The translations under genes were made by a program, and so were the position numbers. This document shows positions 11,021 to 23,674 of a DNA stretch of 64,000 nucleotides, in pieces. The stretch comes from Triplophysa rosa (Eukaryota > Chordata > Actinopteri > Cypriniformes > Nemacheilidae), in NCBI RefSeq assembly GCF_024868665.1, contig NC_079913.1, positions 286,331-350,330 on the forward strand, given 5' to 3'. Under the pieces are notes generated by a model. The model did no database searches. It had not been told where the DNA came from and worked only from the letters and a program-made list of their open reading frames with translations. The number at the start of each line of letters is the position of its first letter. The first letter of the stretch is position 1.

Positions 11021-12062
11021 TAGGGCTGTGTATTGGTAAGTGCCTCCCGATACGATACATATCACGATAGATGGGTCACGATACAATATATTGCTATGTA
11101 TTTCGATACGATACACGTTTGCAATATATTGCAATACTTTAAATAGAAAATGTCAAAAGTAGAGCTAGAAATACAACATGCTGTGCACCAGCGGGGGTTT
11201 TCTGTGAGGATAAGTGTAAAAACATCCCTTACCTCTGCAGAGTGGCCATGATGTGTGATGCATGGACCTTTAGATCAGAGGTTTGGCTTCTCAAACTGTG
11301 GATTGCGCCCCTCAAGTGGGTAGCACAGGGGAATAAGGTGGCTCACGCAAGTCACTTGTCTGTTGTGGTGCATTACAGTTAAAACACTGAACATGGGCAG
11401 AATAAAACCTCTGCTTCATCCGTGCTGTAAATGTGCTGGTGTCACATCCGTGAAAGCACAATACATGTCATTGTTACTTTTCTTAATAAACTTTTTGTCT
11501 AATGCACTGCAGTAGCCAAGTGACTTGTGTCATGACTTGAGAAGCTACAAACAGCATTATTTGATATAACTCATTACTCCATGACTTCTTTAGAAAACCA
11601 AAGCACACCCACACATCAGCTCTGAGAGCTCCAAGCCTTCTTACATTTGAAGCGAAGTGAAGTATTTGTCAAGTATGGTGACCTATACCCGAAATGTGAC
11701 CTCTGCATTTAACCCATCCAGAGAGTAGTGACCACACGTACACCCGGAGCAGTGGGCAGCTATCACTGCAGCGCCCGGGGAGCAAGTAGGGGTCAGGTGC
11801 CTTGCTCAAGGGCACCTCAGTCGTGACCTGCCGGCCCTGGGAATCGAGCCGGCACGAGTCCTTCTGGTCACGAGTCCGACTCTCTAACCATTAGGCCACG
11901 ACTGCCCTATTTTTCACTATGCTCGCTTCCACTTACTTTTGGCCGTATGTATATGACATGATTTAAAAAAAAAGATCAATAGTAGAGGTATCACTATCAA
12001 TACACTATTGAAAAAACAAATATTGCGATAGTTACATGTATCAATATTTTTGCACAGCCTTA
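11021..12062. mobile_element. Non-autonomous hAT element, 1042 bp, carrying a nested SINE
   Basis: The ends are TAGGGCTGTG at left and the inverse CACAGCCTTA at right, flanked by perfect 8-bp repeats TGTGTTAT (11013-11020 and 12063-12070). The subterminal regions are AT-rich with repeated GATACGATAC / CAATATT motifs. There is no transposase frame. A tRNA-derived SINE interrupts it. Confidence 0.9.
11650..11907 (-). mobile_element. tRNA-derived SINE (V-SINE-like) inserted in the hAT element
   Basis: Read on the minus strand from 11907, the head carries a pol III A box (TGGCCTAATGGTTAGAG, near 11897-11881) and a B box (GGCTCGATTCC, 11850-11840). A conserved fish-SINE core containing GAGCAAGGCACCTGACC follows. 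The family name is an inference from the core. No clear target duplication was seen. Confidence 0.7.
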
Positions 12063-12160
12063 TGTGTTATAGTGCTATATTTATCTGTACAGATGTATCT
12101 GTATGTTATTTAGATCGATTTCAAATGCACATCAGAGACTGAATTTCACTTGGGCATGAA

Positions 12161-12166
12161 TTTATT
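12161..12166 (-). terminator. Poly(A) signal of gen1
   Basis: AATAAA on the minus strand, 56 nt past the gen1 stop codon. Confidence 0.65.
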
Positions 12167-12221
12167 ATCTCTCTTGAAAACTCTAATTTCAGCTCCTTCA
12201 TTTCCCTCGAGTGCATCACAC

Positions 12222-15200
12222 TCACTTTGCAAATCTCATTTTGAGTCTTTCAGCGAGAGGTAGAGGACTGTCCACAGAATCCTCCTCCTCCTCCTCCTCC
12301 TCCTCATCATCATCCATCTTCACATGATGCAGGTGAGTGGATCGGATGATGGCGGTGTGTTTCTCTGGAGTTTTAGTGTTCACAGCACTCAGCTGGTCAT
12401 TACTGGATAATTTCTGTGGTCTGGACTGATGGGTTGAGCTGGTTTTGATGGGTCTCTGTGGTTGGGACGTGACCTTGATTTTGTGTTTCTGTGATCTGGG
12501 TCGATTCTCTGCGTCACTGAATGAATCAAGCCGCACACACACGCTGTGCGGTTTTCTCTCGGGCGGGACGCTGGGTTTCAGATGTGAAGAGCTCAGGGGT
12601 TTAGCTGTGACGGTCTGTAGATCTGTCAGGTCTGTAGATGGTTTGGTGACCTTTGCTTGTGTTTTTGGACACAGCGGAACTTTAGACTGCGCAGATGGGT
12701 TTGAATCTGCTTTGAGACTCTCTGATCCGCTGGGCTTTTGTGTCTTCTTCACACCATCTATCGACACATGAGACTTCACAACATTTTTCACAACAAGCCG
12801 CTCCTTAAGAGACCTCTCGAGCGCCCGCTGCGGTGACTCCGGATGACCAGAGACCAGAGCAACAGTGAGATCAGTGCCGTCTCCTGCTGATCTGAGCTCA
12901 GTCTTATTGCTCGGAGACTGCTGGGATGGAGATGCCATGAAGGATGAAGAATCCCAATCTACACTGCTGAGCTGCAGCTGGCCAATCAGAGCAGAGACAG
13001 AATTGTGAGCCGGAGAGGTCGGGGAGGCTGGATTCTGTGGGGTCTCGGGAGGTTTGCTCTGTGTTGGGTTCATGATGACATCACTGGAGGGTTTCTGTAC
13101 ACCAGAGTCTGAGTGTTTTGAATCTGCCGCCGTTTGCAAAGACATCTGAGCAAAGAGATCGGACATGACGTCATGAGAATCTCCCGGCTTCTCTTCCTTT
13201 GCTTTTGGCTTCTTTTCTGAAACACACGAAAATTGAGATTTGTCGAAAAAGTGCAACGATGAACAATCAAGCCCTCGTTCATTTATATCTGAAAGCTAAA
13301 CTAACCTATTATATCCATTTAGTCTTTAATAAAGTGTTGTGTTGGACTTTTTTATCTGCGATACAAAGATAACCAACGTTACGACATAAATGCTGTTGAA
13401 AGAGCTCTTATCTCTTTCTCTGTCTGTTCTGACGATGACCTTTATAATGAAACGTATGAATTGATGTACTGAACCAGGAACAGTTGTCGTCGCTTGTGAG
13501 ATCAGAGCAGAATTGACAGCAACTGACTTCTGTGTGACACCTCGTGTAATCAAAGTGTGTGCGTGTGGGTGAGTTGTGAGCATGTGACAGCACGGGTGCG
13601 AGACGCTTCTGAGGTTCAACTCAAGAGTGTGAGGAACCTTTGATCCCCATCCTCAAGACAGGAAAAACATCACGCGCTTCACCTCCACACTACACTCACC
13701 TGCTTGCTTTCACAGACAGACACAGAGGAGAAACCTTTGACCTTCACAGAGACTCAAAGTCATTTCTGGTTTTGTAATGTTGTGAGGAATTATGGGAAGG
13801 GATGAGCATACTCTTTGTTTTGTTCTCTTGCGCTTCAGCTCTCTCTCTGTTGAAGTCCTGGACGATGTGAGGATACGCCAGAGTAAAGAGAGATTCTTCC
13901 TCAACGGTCCTCACCTCTGTCTGCTCATCACAGCCCTCAGCAAACACATAATGATCTGACACACAGCAAACATCAAAACATTTCTCTCATTATGAAATTG
14001 ACTTTAAAAATCATGTCCTGGAGATTTCCATTCCTATAGCTGGCATATGCTGCTCATCACATGTCAGACTCACAGATGAACTGCTCACTTTGAGACTTTT
14101 CCAATTCCAGATTTTCTATTTATTTACTCCTGTAACAAATGATCTGTCAATATTGTGTGTTGAGAAAGCACGCCATTAAAACACAGTAAAACAAAGTGCC
14201 CACTATTCTTATGTTTTACAAATACGAAAAGAGCAAATAAAGTCATTTATAGACACTTTACTGGCAGAGTTGTTCTTGAGTGTGGATTGGTCGTGTGGAG
14301 TGGGTGTTTGGTGGGTGGGGGGCGGCGGGGTGTCTAGAGGAAGCACTTTTAGCACCTAACTGTGATACATTTGTTCCGTCACCTGTGACCCCCGACCCCT
14401 CCAGATCTGACCTCACAACAAGACACTAACAAGCTCTGACGGACATCAAGTCACACTTCACATCAACTATTAAAAACAGTCATATTACACAATAAACGTC
14501 CTTCATTTTATAATCACAACAAATCATAAAACATACACTGATGCCAACTGTACACCTAGTAAAATAGAAAAGATTTGAAATGAAATATAAATGTGGTGTG
14601 AAGTCTTGTGTCACCTGGTTTCTTCCAGATCACTTCAAAGCAGTTGACTCCGTTCCTGACTCGTGCTTTATAGATTCTGTTGGGAAGAGATTTCAGCACA
14701 TGAATCGAAGCTGAAGATGTTTGACATTATGGATAGAGTCACACGCACCTTATGGGCTGAATGTGAGCGGCCGTGTCTCTGTTGTGTTTCTTGTTCATGA
14801 GTTCTGTGTAGGTCATGAGCACCAGAACCTTCTCGCTGCTGTAGTGTTTGGGCCAGTCCATCTTGTCCAGAGCAAAGTTCTGTTGAGGTCATCACACACG
14901 AGAGAAACCTCAACACCATCATCAGTGTGTGTGTAAGCGTGCTGTGTTTCGATTGGTCGTCGGGTCTGTACCTGCATCAGCAGCAGGTTGGGTTTTCTCC
15001 TCCGGAAGGGCGGTGCGGGTTTGTCCTTCGTCACCAAGAACTCATCGATGATCTGTAACGTCAGCAGAACACCACACAGATGAACTCTGTCCTTACGCCA
15101 CCACATCCATCCCATAATGCACCAGACGACTCACCTCTGTGAACGGAAACCGCTCACACGCCAGAGTCTTCCTGAGAACATTACAGAGAGAGAAGCACTG

Positions 15201-16772
15201 AGTTAACGTGTGTTTTGTTGAAGATTGTCAGATGTTGTGGAGATGAAACACACTTTCTGATGTTGGCTTCGATGGAGGACGCCTGGCGGGTGTGTTCGAT
15301 GCGATGCCATTCACACGGACACCGAGAGTCATAATCCTGAGGTGAGCAGAAGCGATCGCTCTTACAAAACACACAGCCGCTGCGCTCGTGAGACTTAGCA
15401 GAGCCTGAAGAGAGAGAATATTTACGGATGTTCGACAGATTCTCTTCGTACGCTCACAATCATTCAGAAAACACTGACCAGGATGACGGCACACCAGACA
15501 GTGAGTGACCTTCTTCACCGTGACCTCTGACCTTTCAGAGCGGTCTGACTCCCACTCACTGAACCTGCAACAGAGCATCTCTCATTACCATTCACACATG
15601 ACATCATAAACACCCCGCCTGATTCAATCTCCTTCATACTTCTGAAGCAGAGTTTGTCCTTTCAGATTGTGTATCAGTTTCAGCGTTTGTTCTTTTCCTA
15701 CACCTGCAACACCCTGAAGAGAAACACAACAGAGTTGATAAAGAGAGCTGGAGAGGACGGTGTGTCGTTCGTGATCTAAGATTTCTGATGCATCACCTTG
15801 GGGATATAATCACAGCCCAGGAAAATGGCCAGACCCACGAGAGTCTCTCTGCATAACCCAAGCTCTGCTTTAACCCGAGACATCTGATAGCAGTCCACCT
15901 GAGGATCCTGAGGAGAATAACAATTCATTTACAGCTCGCGGGTTTTATTACACAGCTCTCTGGAACACTCACTCGCAACTACCTTTGTGTTCATGTTGAA
16001 GTTTCTGTAAACCGTCCGAGCGCCGTACAGGAAAGCATCTCCATCATTAGTGATGCATCCGTCCACGACTCCCTGCCAGTCCAGGAAGGCGCACATGGCC
16101 TCCGCTTCCCCTGCCGCTGTCACCCACGGCACACCCAGACAATCCAACATCTCTGCACACTGAAACACCAGGAGAACATGCAGAAAACACCTGAAGAAAG
16201 TCAAAGAGAAAGGATAGTTAAGAGGTCATGCTTCACACCTCTCTCAGAACGGCCTTGAATCGGCCCCTGCCGGTGGTTTTGACAGCTGCTGGTTTGGACT
16301 GCACCTTCCCGAATCTCATCTCCGTGCGTTTGCTCATGGTCTCTGCTTTAAGTTTGGGAGCGTCTCCTTCCATCACAAACACCAGCTTCGCACCCATCAG
16401 AGTGAGAGAGGACATGCGGAAAAACAGATTCCTGCACAACACACACACAGTCAATCATATAGTCAAGTCAACATGAACTCTAGTTCCTATCTAGTCTAGT
16501 GAATGCATGTTTGCGGTCATCATTGAACATTATTTCAAATAAAAGAAAGGTTGTCTATGTAATCTGCATCCAACATCAGTTCAAATCTCAATTGAAATCT
16601 TTCAAATTCACCTTAGTTGTGGTTTGGTGACTTTTCCCATCATGCCCTGGACGTGTTGGGCTTCACAGACCCACAGGCTGAGATCCACAGCCAGCGTCAT
16701 TCCTGCCAGACTGTAGAGAGGAACACACTGCCGGACCGGATCCAGTATAGACCACAGCTCTGACACCCCCAT
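12222..16772 (-). CDS. gen1: GEN1 Holliday-junction 5' flap endonuclease, 800 aa
   Basis: A nuclear Rad2/XPG-family nuclease that resolves Holliday junctions and cuts 5' flaps. The 13 coding exons are 16612-16772, 16239-16431, 15983-16159, 15797-15907, 15640-15713, 15479-15564, 15254-15404, 15135-15171, 14972-15052, 14749-14879, 14615-14676, 13812-13955 and 12222-13216, totalling 2403 nt in frame. The protein begins MGVSELW as in other GEN1s, and the N-terminal glycine after Met is kept. Metal ligands are visible: D30, E136 and E138 in the GEAEA motif, and D157/D159 in NDGDAFLYGA. The helix-hairpin GCDYIPKGVAGVGKEQ follows, then a Cys-rich segment (CKSDRFC...CPCEWHR). A chromodomain-like region lies at about 390-470. 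The last exon encodes a low-complexity Ser/Lys-rich tail with an eight-Glu run (near 12280-12310) and ends RLKMRFAK. The tail is shorter than in human GEN1 (908 aa). Confidence 0.96.
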
Positions 16773-17260
16773 GACCTCGGTGAAATCTGACCAATAAACG
16801 TGTAGTATGGGTCATTTAAATACAAAATCATATAGTGTTTGAATATGTATAAAGATACTGTATTACTAACATATGTACACAACATGATATTCAAAAGGTA
16901 CTGTAAACGGCAATGAAAGAACACTTGAGTTCATATCAGATGCATTGATTTCTTTGTATAAAACATATAATGCATAACAAATACAGACCATTTTAACGCA
17001 TAGGATTCGTCATTATTCGTCACTGTCTGCCATCAAAATAATGTCCAAAGGACCACAGCTATGATATAGTTACATTATTACTGTTTTTAATACAATGTTT
17101 AGTATTTACAAAAACATGATTTAATAAGTTTAAACTGGTATGTTATCCAATGTCTGTTTAACTATACACCAGTAACGTTCTAGTTAAACTGAAAATAATG
17201 TCAACTCTGTCATCACAGCTTAACAAAATCGGAACCGTATGAGTGGAAGCAGTTACTTAC

Positions 17261-18042
17261 ATGTGTTCTTAACAAACAACTGTTCTGCAGCATACACTCT
17301 TGAAGAATAGCGTATTTAAAATGTATAAAAGCAAATGTTTTGTTTAAAGTCTCAGTTTGAATGTTTGAATTCAATCGCGCCTGCCTGGAGGTCTTGAGGT
17401 TCTACTGTCACATTAGCGCCTTCAGCGGCAGGGAGAAGAACAAAGACTATAGACATTAACAAGACCATGCAGTGCTACTGTGACTTGAAAAAGTGCATGC
17501 GCAGTAGCTAGAGCAAGCTGTCAAAAAGTGTTTTAGCGCAGCTTTATCTAAAATCTAATAGAAAAGATGATATATCTTTGTAAATAATAATGATTGTAGA
17601 TGTCATGGAAGTCTTAATTGTCTATCGGATATATGTTATTTAATTGTGATCTTGACTTTGGTCTCATAGGACTAAAAATATCTGCCTGTAGACGTAGCAA
17701 ATATGGTCGCCGGAGACTTTACTTAAAGGGACTTTGTGGAGAAAAACTGGTTCGCCAATGGCTGCACAGCGCCACCATGTGTGCTGGAGTGTAAACACTT
17801 CAGTGAAACATAAAGCATACAAATCCGGTAAATTTGTACTTTAATCCACTAAAAAATGTCAATAAAAATAACCCAATTTGAACGGGGTTTCCCTGATTAG
17901 TTTAACAATCTGCATAAAAATCACGACTCAGGAAGTGACGTCTCAGATACCCCGTATGAACGTGACGTGTCTTTAACCCGGAATTCAGCGCTGGAATATT
18001 CAAGCTGTGAACACTCTTCACAAACATTAAAAACACATAAAC
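17261..18042. promoter_or_regulatory. Head-to-head gen1 / ost4 promoter region
   Basis: A perfect minus-strand donor (GTAAGT, 17255-17260) implies an untranslated gen1 first exon starting at 17261; it would splice to the acceptor just before 16786. On the plus strand a donor GTAAGTC at 18043 ends an untranslated ost4 first exon at 18042. The two starts diverge from less than 0.8 kb of shared DNA, so a bidirectional promoter is likely. Transcription start positions cannot be fixed from sequence. Confidence 0.5.
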
Positions 18043-18281
18043 GTAAGTCATTCCTATTTCGTGTATGAATATATCTGCATTCGTGATGTGATTTTACGTT
18101 GTACGTTTATAGATTTGTTGCATTAGATGCGCTGCTCATCGAGTTAATTCTGGATCTGCGATTACTATAAACACACACACAGTGACTGTGGTAACAATGT
18201 TTTTCACTCTTGAGTCTATAAATATGATAGTTTTCTTTACAGTGCCACAGAGATATCTTCATATAGACCATGCTTTTATGA

Positions 18282-18473
<192 letters not shown>

Positions 18474-18660
18474 TGCTCCGTGTGGAGAGAACAGAGGTAC
18501 GCACGCGCGCACTTTTGAATGCGTCTAATACAGTAATAACTAATACATGTGTTTATTTCACTCTCAGGTTGTGTACAGGGACCAGACAAACATCAGACAC
18601 AGAGAATGGGGAAGATTCAGCCTGTAAATTTACGTTTTGTATGCACATTATGTTAATAAA
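18474..18660 (+). other. ost4 3' UTR with a 71-bp intron and poly(A) signal
   Basis: A donor (GAG then GTACGC, after 18496) and an acceptor (CACTCTCAG, ending 18567) define a very short intron in the 3' UTR. The exon junction is 23 nt after the stop codon, closer than the roughly 50-nt distance associated with nonsense-mediated decay, so it should not trigger decay. AATAAA is at 18655-18660. Confidence 0.6.
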
Positions 18661-19175
18661 CATGTCAAATTGTGATGTGTTTGTGTGCTTTCTTGATAAT
18701 AACCAGGTCAACATCCTTTTCATAAATATGTCTTTATATTTATTGCTATTGAAATGTACAGATTTCACAGAACAGTATTTTTTCTATCAAATATTCAAAG
18801 CTTTGAAATCAACCATGACTTGATCACACACAATGCATAAAAAAGACACATCTCATCTGTGTCGGTATTTTAAACTGACGTTGGTCATTTAGACTTCTTA
18901 AAAGCAGAACCACAATCTTATTAAAAAAATCATTTCTCATTAAAATGACAATACAAGCATTGAAGTCCCACTTCAAACCACAAATTCACATTTTAGACAA
19001 TAACAGACAGATTGCCTATGACAGGTTATTTTAGTGTTATGGTTATAGATCGGGTAGGGTGACCAACCACTTTCTGTTCATGACTTCTGTTAGCGACACT
19101 AAAGAGAACTGAAAGACCTTCAGTCCAGCACAGACTGTGAGTGAAGATGTTTGGGTTGCTTTAAGCAGATCCGTC
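18661..19175. other. Convergent intergenic segment between ost4 and agbl5
   Basis: About 0.5 kb between the ost4 poly(A) signal and the long-form agbl5 stop. The first minus-strand AATAAA for agbl5 is at 18737-18742, so the two 3' ends nearly meet. No other feature. Confidence 0.45.
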
Positions 19176-22100
19176 TTAGGTCTGCAGTGATCTATGGAAA
19201 GAAAAAACACTGACAGCACTTCACCGGACGCTCTAGCTCACAGGACACACATTTGATGTCTGCTTGTGTCTTACCTGTTTGTGTGTGTTTGTTTGCTGGT
19301 GTCTCCAGATCTCTGATCTCTACAAGCAGAATTCTTCAGCAGTGCTTTAGTGGCCAGACGCAGCGAAGAAGCATCTTTCCCAGACACACCTAACAGACAA
19401 CACAGTTCACACTTTACCAAAGTCTGTGATTTTGTTCATTTTAAATGCACACCACTCATCCGTGCATCTTTCACCACAACATAAAAACACGGTGTTAAAG
19501 CTGTTGAGAGAGACTCTGACCTGCCAGGTGTTTTTTGATTCCAGGTTTGATGAGTTTCCACACCTTCAGGGCGGGTGTCTCGAGACCGCCCGTCAGAGGG
19601 GGGGCTGTGCTCCGTACCGGGATGCGACTGGGTCGTGGCTTCAGCTCACATCTGTCACAGGACAGAGAGATGAACTTGACCGCTCTGCTGATACCTGTTA
19701 TGGAATCACTGCATGGACGCCTTTTTATTATTATTACCTGCTGTACTCTATCGATGAGGTCATAAGGTCCTGATGTTGTTCCTGGAAAGAGTGTAAGAAC
19801 AATTTGAACATCTATAAAAGCATCTTTCTACTCACAGCTGTGACACCGATCTACCTGTGCTGTGATTGGCTTCTTCTGTTGGAACGCCTTGACACACCGC
19901 ACAGGAAAGTCTTTCCTCTGATCCACTGGGCGGGTCTCAGGGCAGCTGTTGCCTAGGCAACAACACAGACAGAGAGAATAGTTCCATCATGAAACATCAC
20001 AGAAGTAATGCAGCTCTGGTAACCACGAGAATGTGATGTCACAATGCTTAACAGCACAAACGCCATGGTAACAGTGAAAAGATCCGGTAACTATAGCAAC
20101 ACAGAGAGCTCATGACAGTCTGCATTGAGTTCAAGCAGGACTGTGTGTCATATTTGAAGAGAAACAGAAGTGTGTGATTTATAAACTAGTGCTGGTGTAC
20201 AATGAAGCACAAATATAAATGTTGTTAAAAAGGATTTTTTGTTGATTTCTGGTATCTGAGCATCAGTCTGGGAAGCAATTTTTTACAACATTTCTTTTTG
20301 AAGGATAAACGTCACCACACATTTTATTAAATGAATGCTTCATGCTTCACTCGGTTTTGCTTTTCAAGTAAACTGAGCGTGTTTAGTGACATGTATTTTT
20401 ACTGGAAAAACATTGAGAAAAAGCAGAGAGACTAAAGGAAGTGATGTCACAGGAAATCAGCACACAGACAGAAAGGTGAAGCGTAGGGTCAAAGAGACAG
20501 GCTAAGTTGAAACAGGAGAATGTTTATTAGAGAAAAGATCAAACAGATGAGTGAAGCTGAAACTCTTCTAGCAGCTCATGTCATACAAGACACATATAAC
20601 ACACAGGATCATGTGATGCCTCATGTGTTATTGCCTCTTTCTGCCTTTAGTGTGATGAACATAAAACATGCAGTGGGCTATAAACACTCCAAGATACAGA
20701 TATTATCTTCACACATACAGAGAAGATTAAAGTGAAAGCAGCAAACACAGAAACATCATCACAGCAACACAAACACTCACAGAAACCAGAGAGACTGGCG
20801 CGTCTCTCACATGATATATTTACATACACAGTGTTTTCTAATACTGATAAAAACACTCAGAAACTGTCTGGAACACATCATCTGTGATGTGCTTTTCATT
20901 GTGTGCGGAAGGAATTATGGGATGCCAGCAGCTCTAGCTGCATCTACACACACGCGGGAGAATTTGACAGAAATATCTTAGCACTGTGAAAAAAGCACGA
21001 CAGTGGTCCCAACATATACTGTATATATTGTTCATGAAAGATTTTCCAGAGGTCACATGATCAGACCCAAACTGTGATGCGTGACATCATTCATTCAATC
21101 TTGATGGAACACACACAAGCAGTTGCTCCAGACCTGTCTGTGTTGCCATGGTTACTTACACGTTCACTCACGTACAACACAATCAACCATAAAAGTGCAG
21201 CATGACCATTTAAAACAAACACGTCCAAACTTACTCCACGTTTCTGAGAGATTCGCCATCATTGGCATGTTTAACTCGTAATGTGAATGTCAAATGTAAG
21301 GCCTCGATCATAAAGCTTCATCATAAATAATCAAATCTCTTCCTCACGTATGCTACATGGGGGTGTAAAATGGAACAAACTAAAACACACACATGGAGGG
21401 CCCGTCACTCGGGCGCGGGGCCCGGAGCCGTCCTGCTGTCGCTGAGGTACGCCTGCAGGGGGGGCAGTTTGGAGAGCAGGCCAGGGCGGGGCATGACCTG
21501 CAGAGAGGGCAGAATCTGAGCCAGACTGGGTGGCTGCAGCGATTACAGACCTGACACACTGATGGAGCAGGGACCCGAAGAAGAGGAAGACGGGGACGAG
21601 GAGGGTGAGAGAGGGGGGCGTGCGGGGGGTGGCTGATGGAGGGAGAGGCGCTGGTGCTGGAAACGTCTCTTTTCTTGAGCTTTACACTCTACAACGGGAC
21701 ACAAAACAGCTGGACGTGATCTATGCACTATCGTGACATTTCATTCACACATGAGAGTTTTAGTGTGACTGTCTCACCTCTGACGGGTCCCAGGGTCCCG
21801 TGAGGAGCCCGAAGAGGACCGCTGCAGCCGAATGTGAAGCTCGGTGAGCTCTTGAGCTGAGGAGACGTCTGCCGGTTTCCTGTGACGTTTGCGTTACTGC
21901 GCGAGCGGTTGAGGGAGTTTTCTGAAGCCGAGCTGCTCAACCTTCACACACACACACACACAGATGCTTCACACTCTCACTCTGAAACAGGCGCTTCAGA
22001 AACAGATGGCGGCGGTCTTACGCTGCTTTGGGTGGGATGGTGTTCTTGATGTTCCTGCGGTTGCCGGCGGCCGGACCCTTGCTGTTCCTCACCTGTTTGA

Positions 22101-23637
22101 GGATGGACGCCCGCAGGTTCACCAGGCTGCTGTGCTCGGACAGAACCAACCGTGGCCACGGGTTACATTGCGCCATGTCCAGCGCTGCTATGGCAACCGC
22201 TCGCCCCACCTGTAACGCGCACGATGCGCATGTGAGCGTGAGTCAGTCCATACAGACGGCGTCGTGTGGATGCGCTGACGTACCTGTTCGTACACCTCAG
22301 GTGTGTATTTGGGAGGCAAGGTGGGTGGTGGAGGGGGTGTGGCTCGCCCGTTGTCGTGACAGGCGGGTGGGACAGTGTTGACCGAGCGGCCCGTGTTATA
22401 ATTGCACTCCAGTGTGTAACTGAAGATAAGAAACACACAAGTGCGTTGGAATACACACAGCACTGCGGTTGAATGTTGTGTGATCATAGCGTGTGCGGGT
22501 GGCTACCTGTGGACCAGCCCGATGCTTTTGTGAATGGCCACACGCCCGCTGCCTTCTTTTGATTGGCCCTCACGTTTGTCTCGCGTGTACATGTTCTTCT
22601 CAGAGAAATTACAGCCGAGGAAGTCAAAATGAGCGCAGTTGAGTGAGATGAGCTTGGGATACAACATGTTCTCCACCTGTGGAGCAGAAGAAGATACACG
22701 GTTTTTGATTTGAAATATTCCCATGATGATTAAAGAAGATGACGGCAAGCACACACACACACCTGCTGATTCTCATCCGTCAGGTTGTTGCCGTACATGA
22801 AGCATCCTCTCTTGGAGGCGTGGCCGTGCAGGTCTATGTAATAAGCCACTCCACTCTCCTGGGGCGGGATCTGCTCAGAGGGGGCGGGGTTCGACACAGC
22901 CGGTGCTTCGCCTCTGCACAGCATCGATTCGTTCTCGTCGCAGGGCCCCGCCTCCCGCTCGACTCCGCCCTTCTCCCAGCTCTCCTCCAACTGCATGGGG
23001 ATCTCTGACAGGTCCAGCGTGGGCCCGTCGCCCCGCTCCGCCTCGTTTCGGAGGTTGAGACAGCGCTCTGGTTCAGAGGGCGTGGTCAGAGGAGAGGTGG
23101 TGTTGGATTGGTTGGAGGTTTTGAGGGCGGAGGGAGCGCAGTTGCTCATGCGGTTGTGTATGTGGTGGTAGAGCAGGAGACATTTGGCACCGTAAATGGA
23201 GGGATGCAGATCTGGACTGGGATTCACGTACTGTCTGTTCAGATTCACACCGCGCGAGTCCGTCCTATAAACACAAATGACATCTGACCTGTCAGAAATA
23301 TTTCAATCCAATCTGATTATTTGACTTGATAAGGAATAGACTAAATGTTCCCATAAGACATATTCACAAAATCACAAAACACTATGAAGTAAAACAAGAA
23401 GTGATGATAAAGTGAAATAAGCTCATAAACATGTGACCTCTGACCTGTAGTGACCCCTGACGACCCCGTCGGGGTTCAGCATGGGAATGAGTTTAAAGAC
23501 GAACATCTGGCGGAGCATCTGAGCACGTGGATCATCCTGACTTGTGATGAAGTTCAGAAAACCATTGAAAACAAAACTAGATGGCGTCTCACCTGGATGA
23601 ACCCTACTGCTCAGAACAAACACCTGCACACACACGC

Positions 23638-23674
<37 letters not shown>

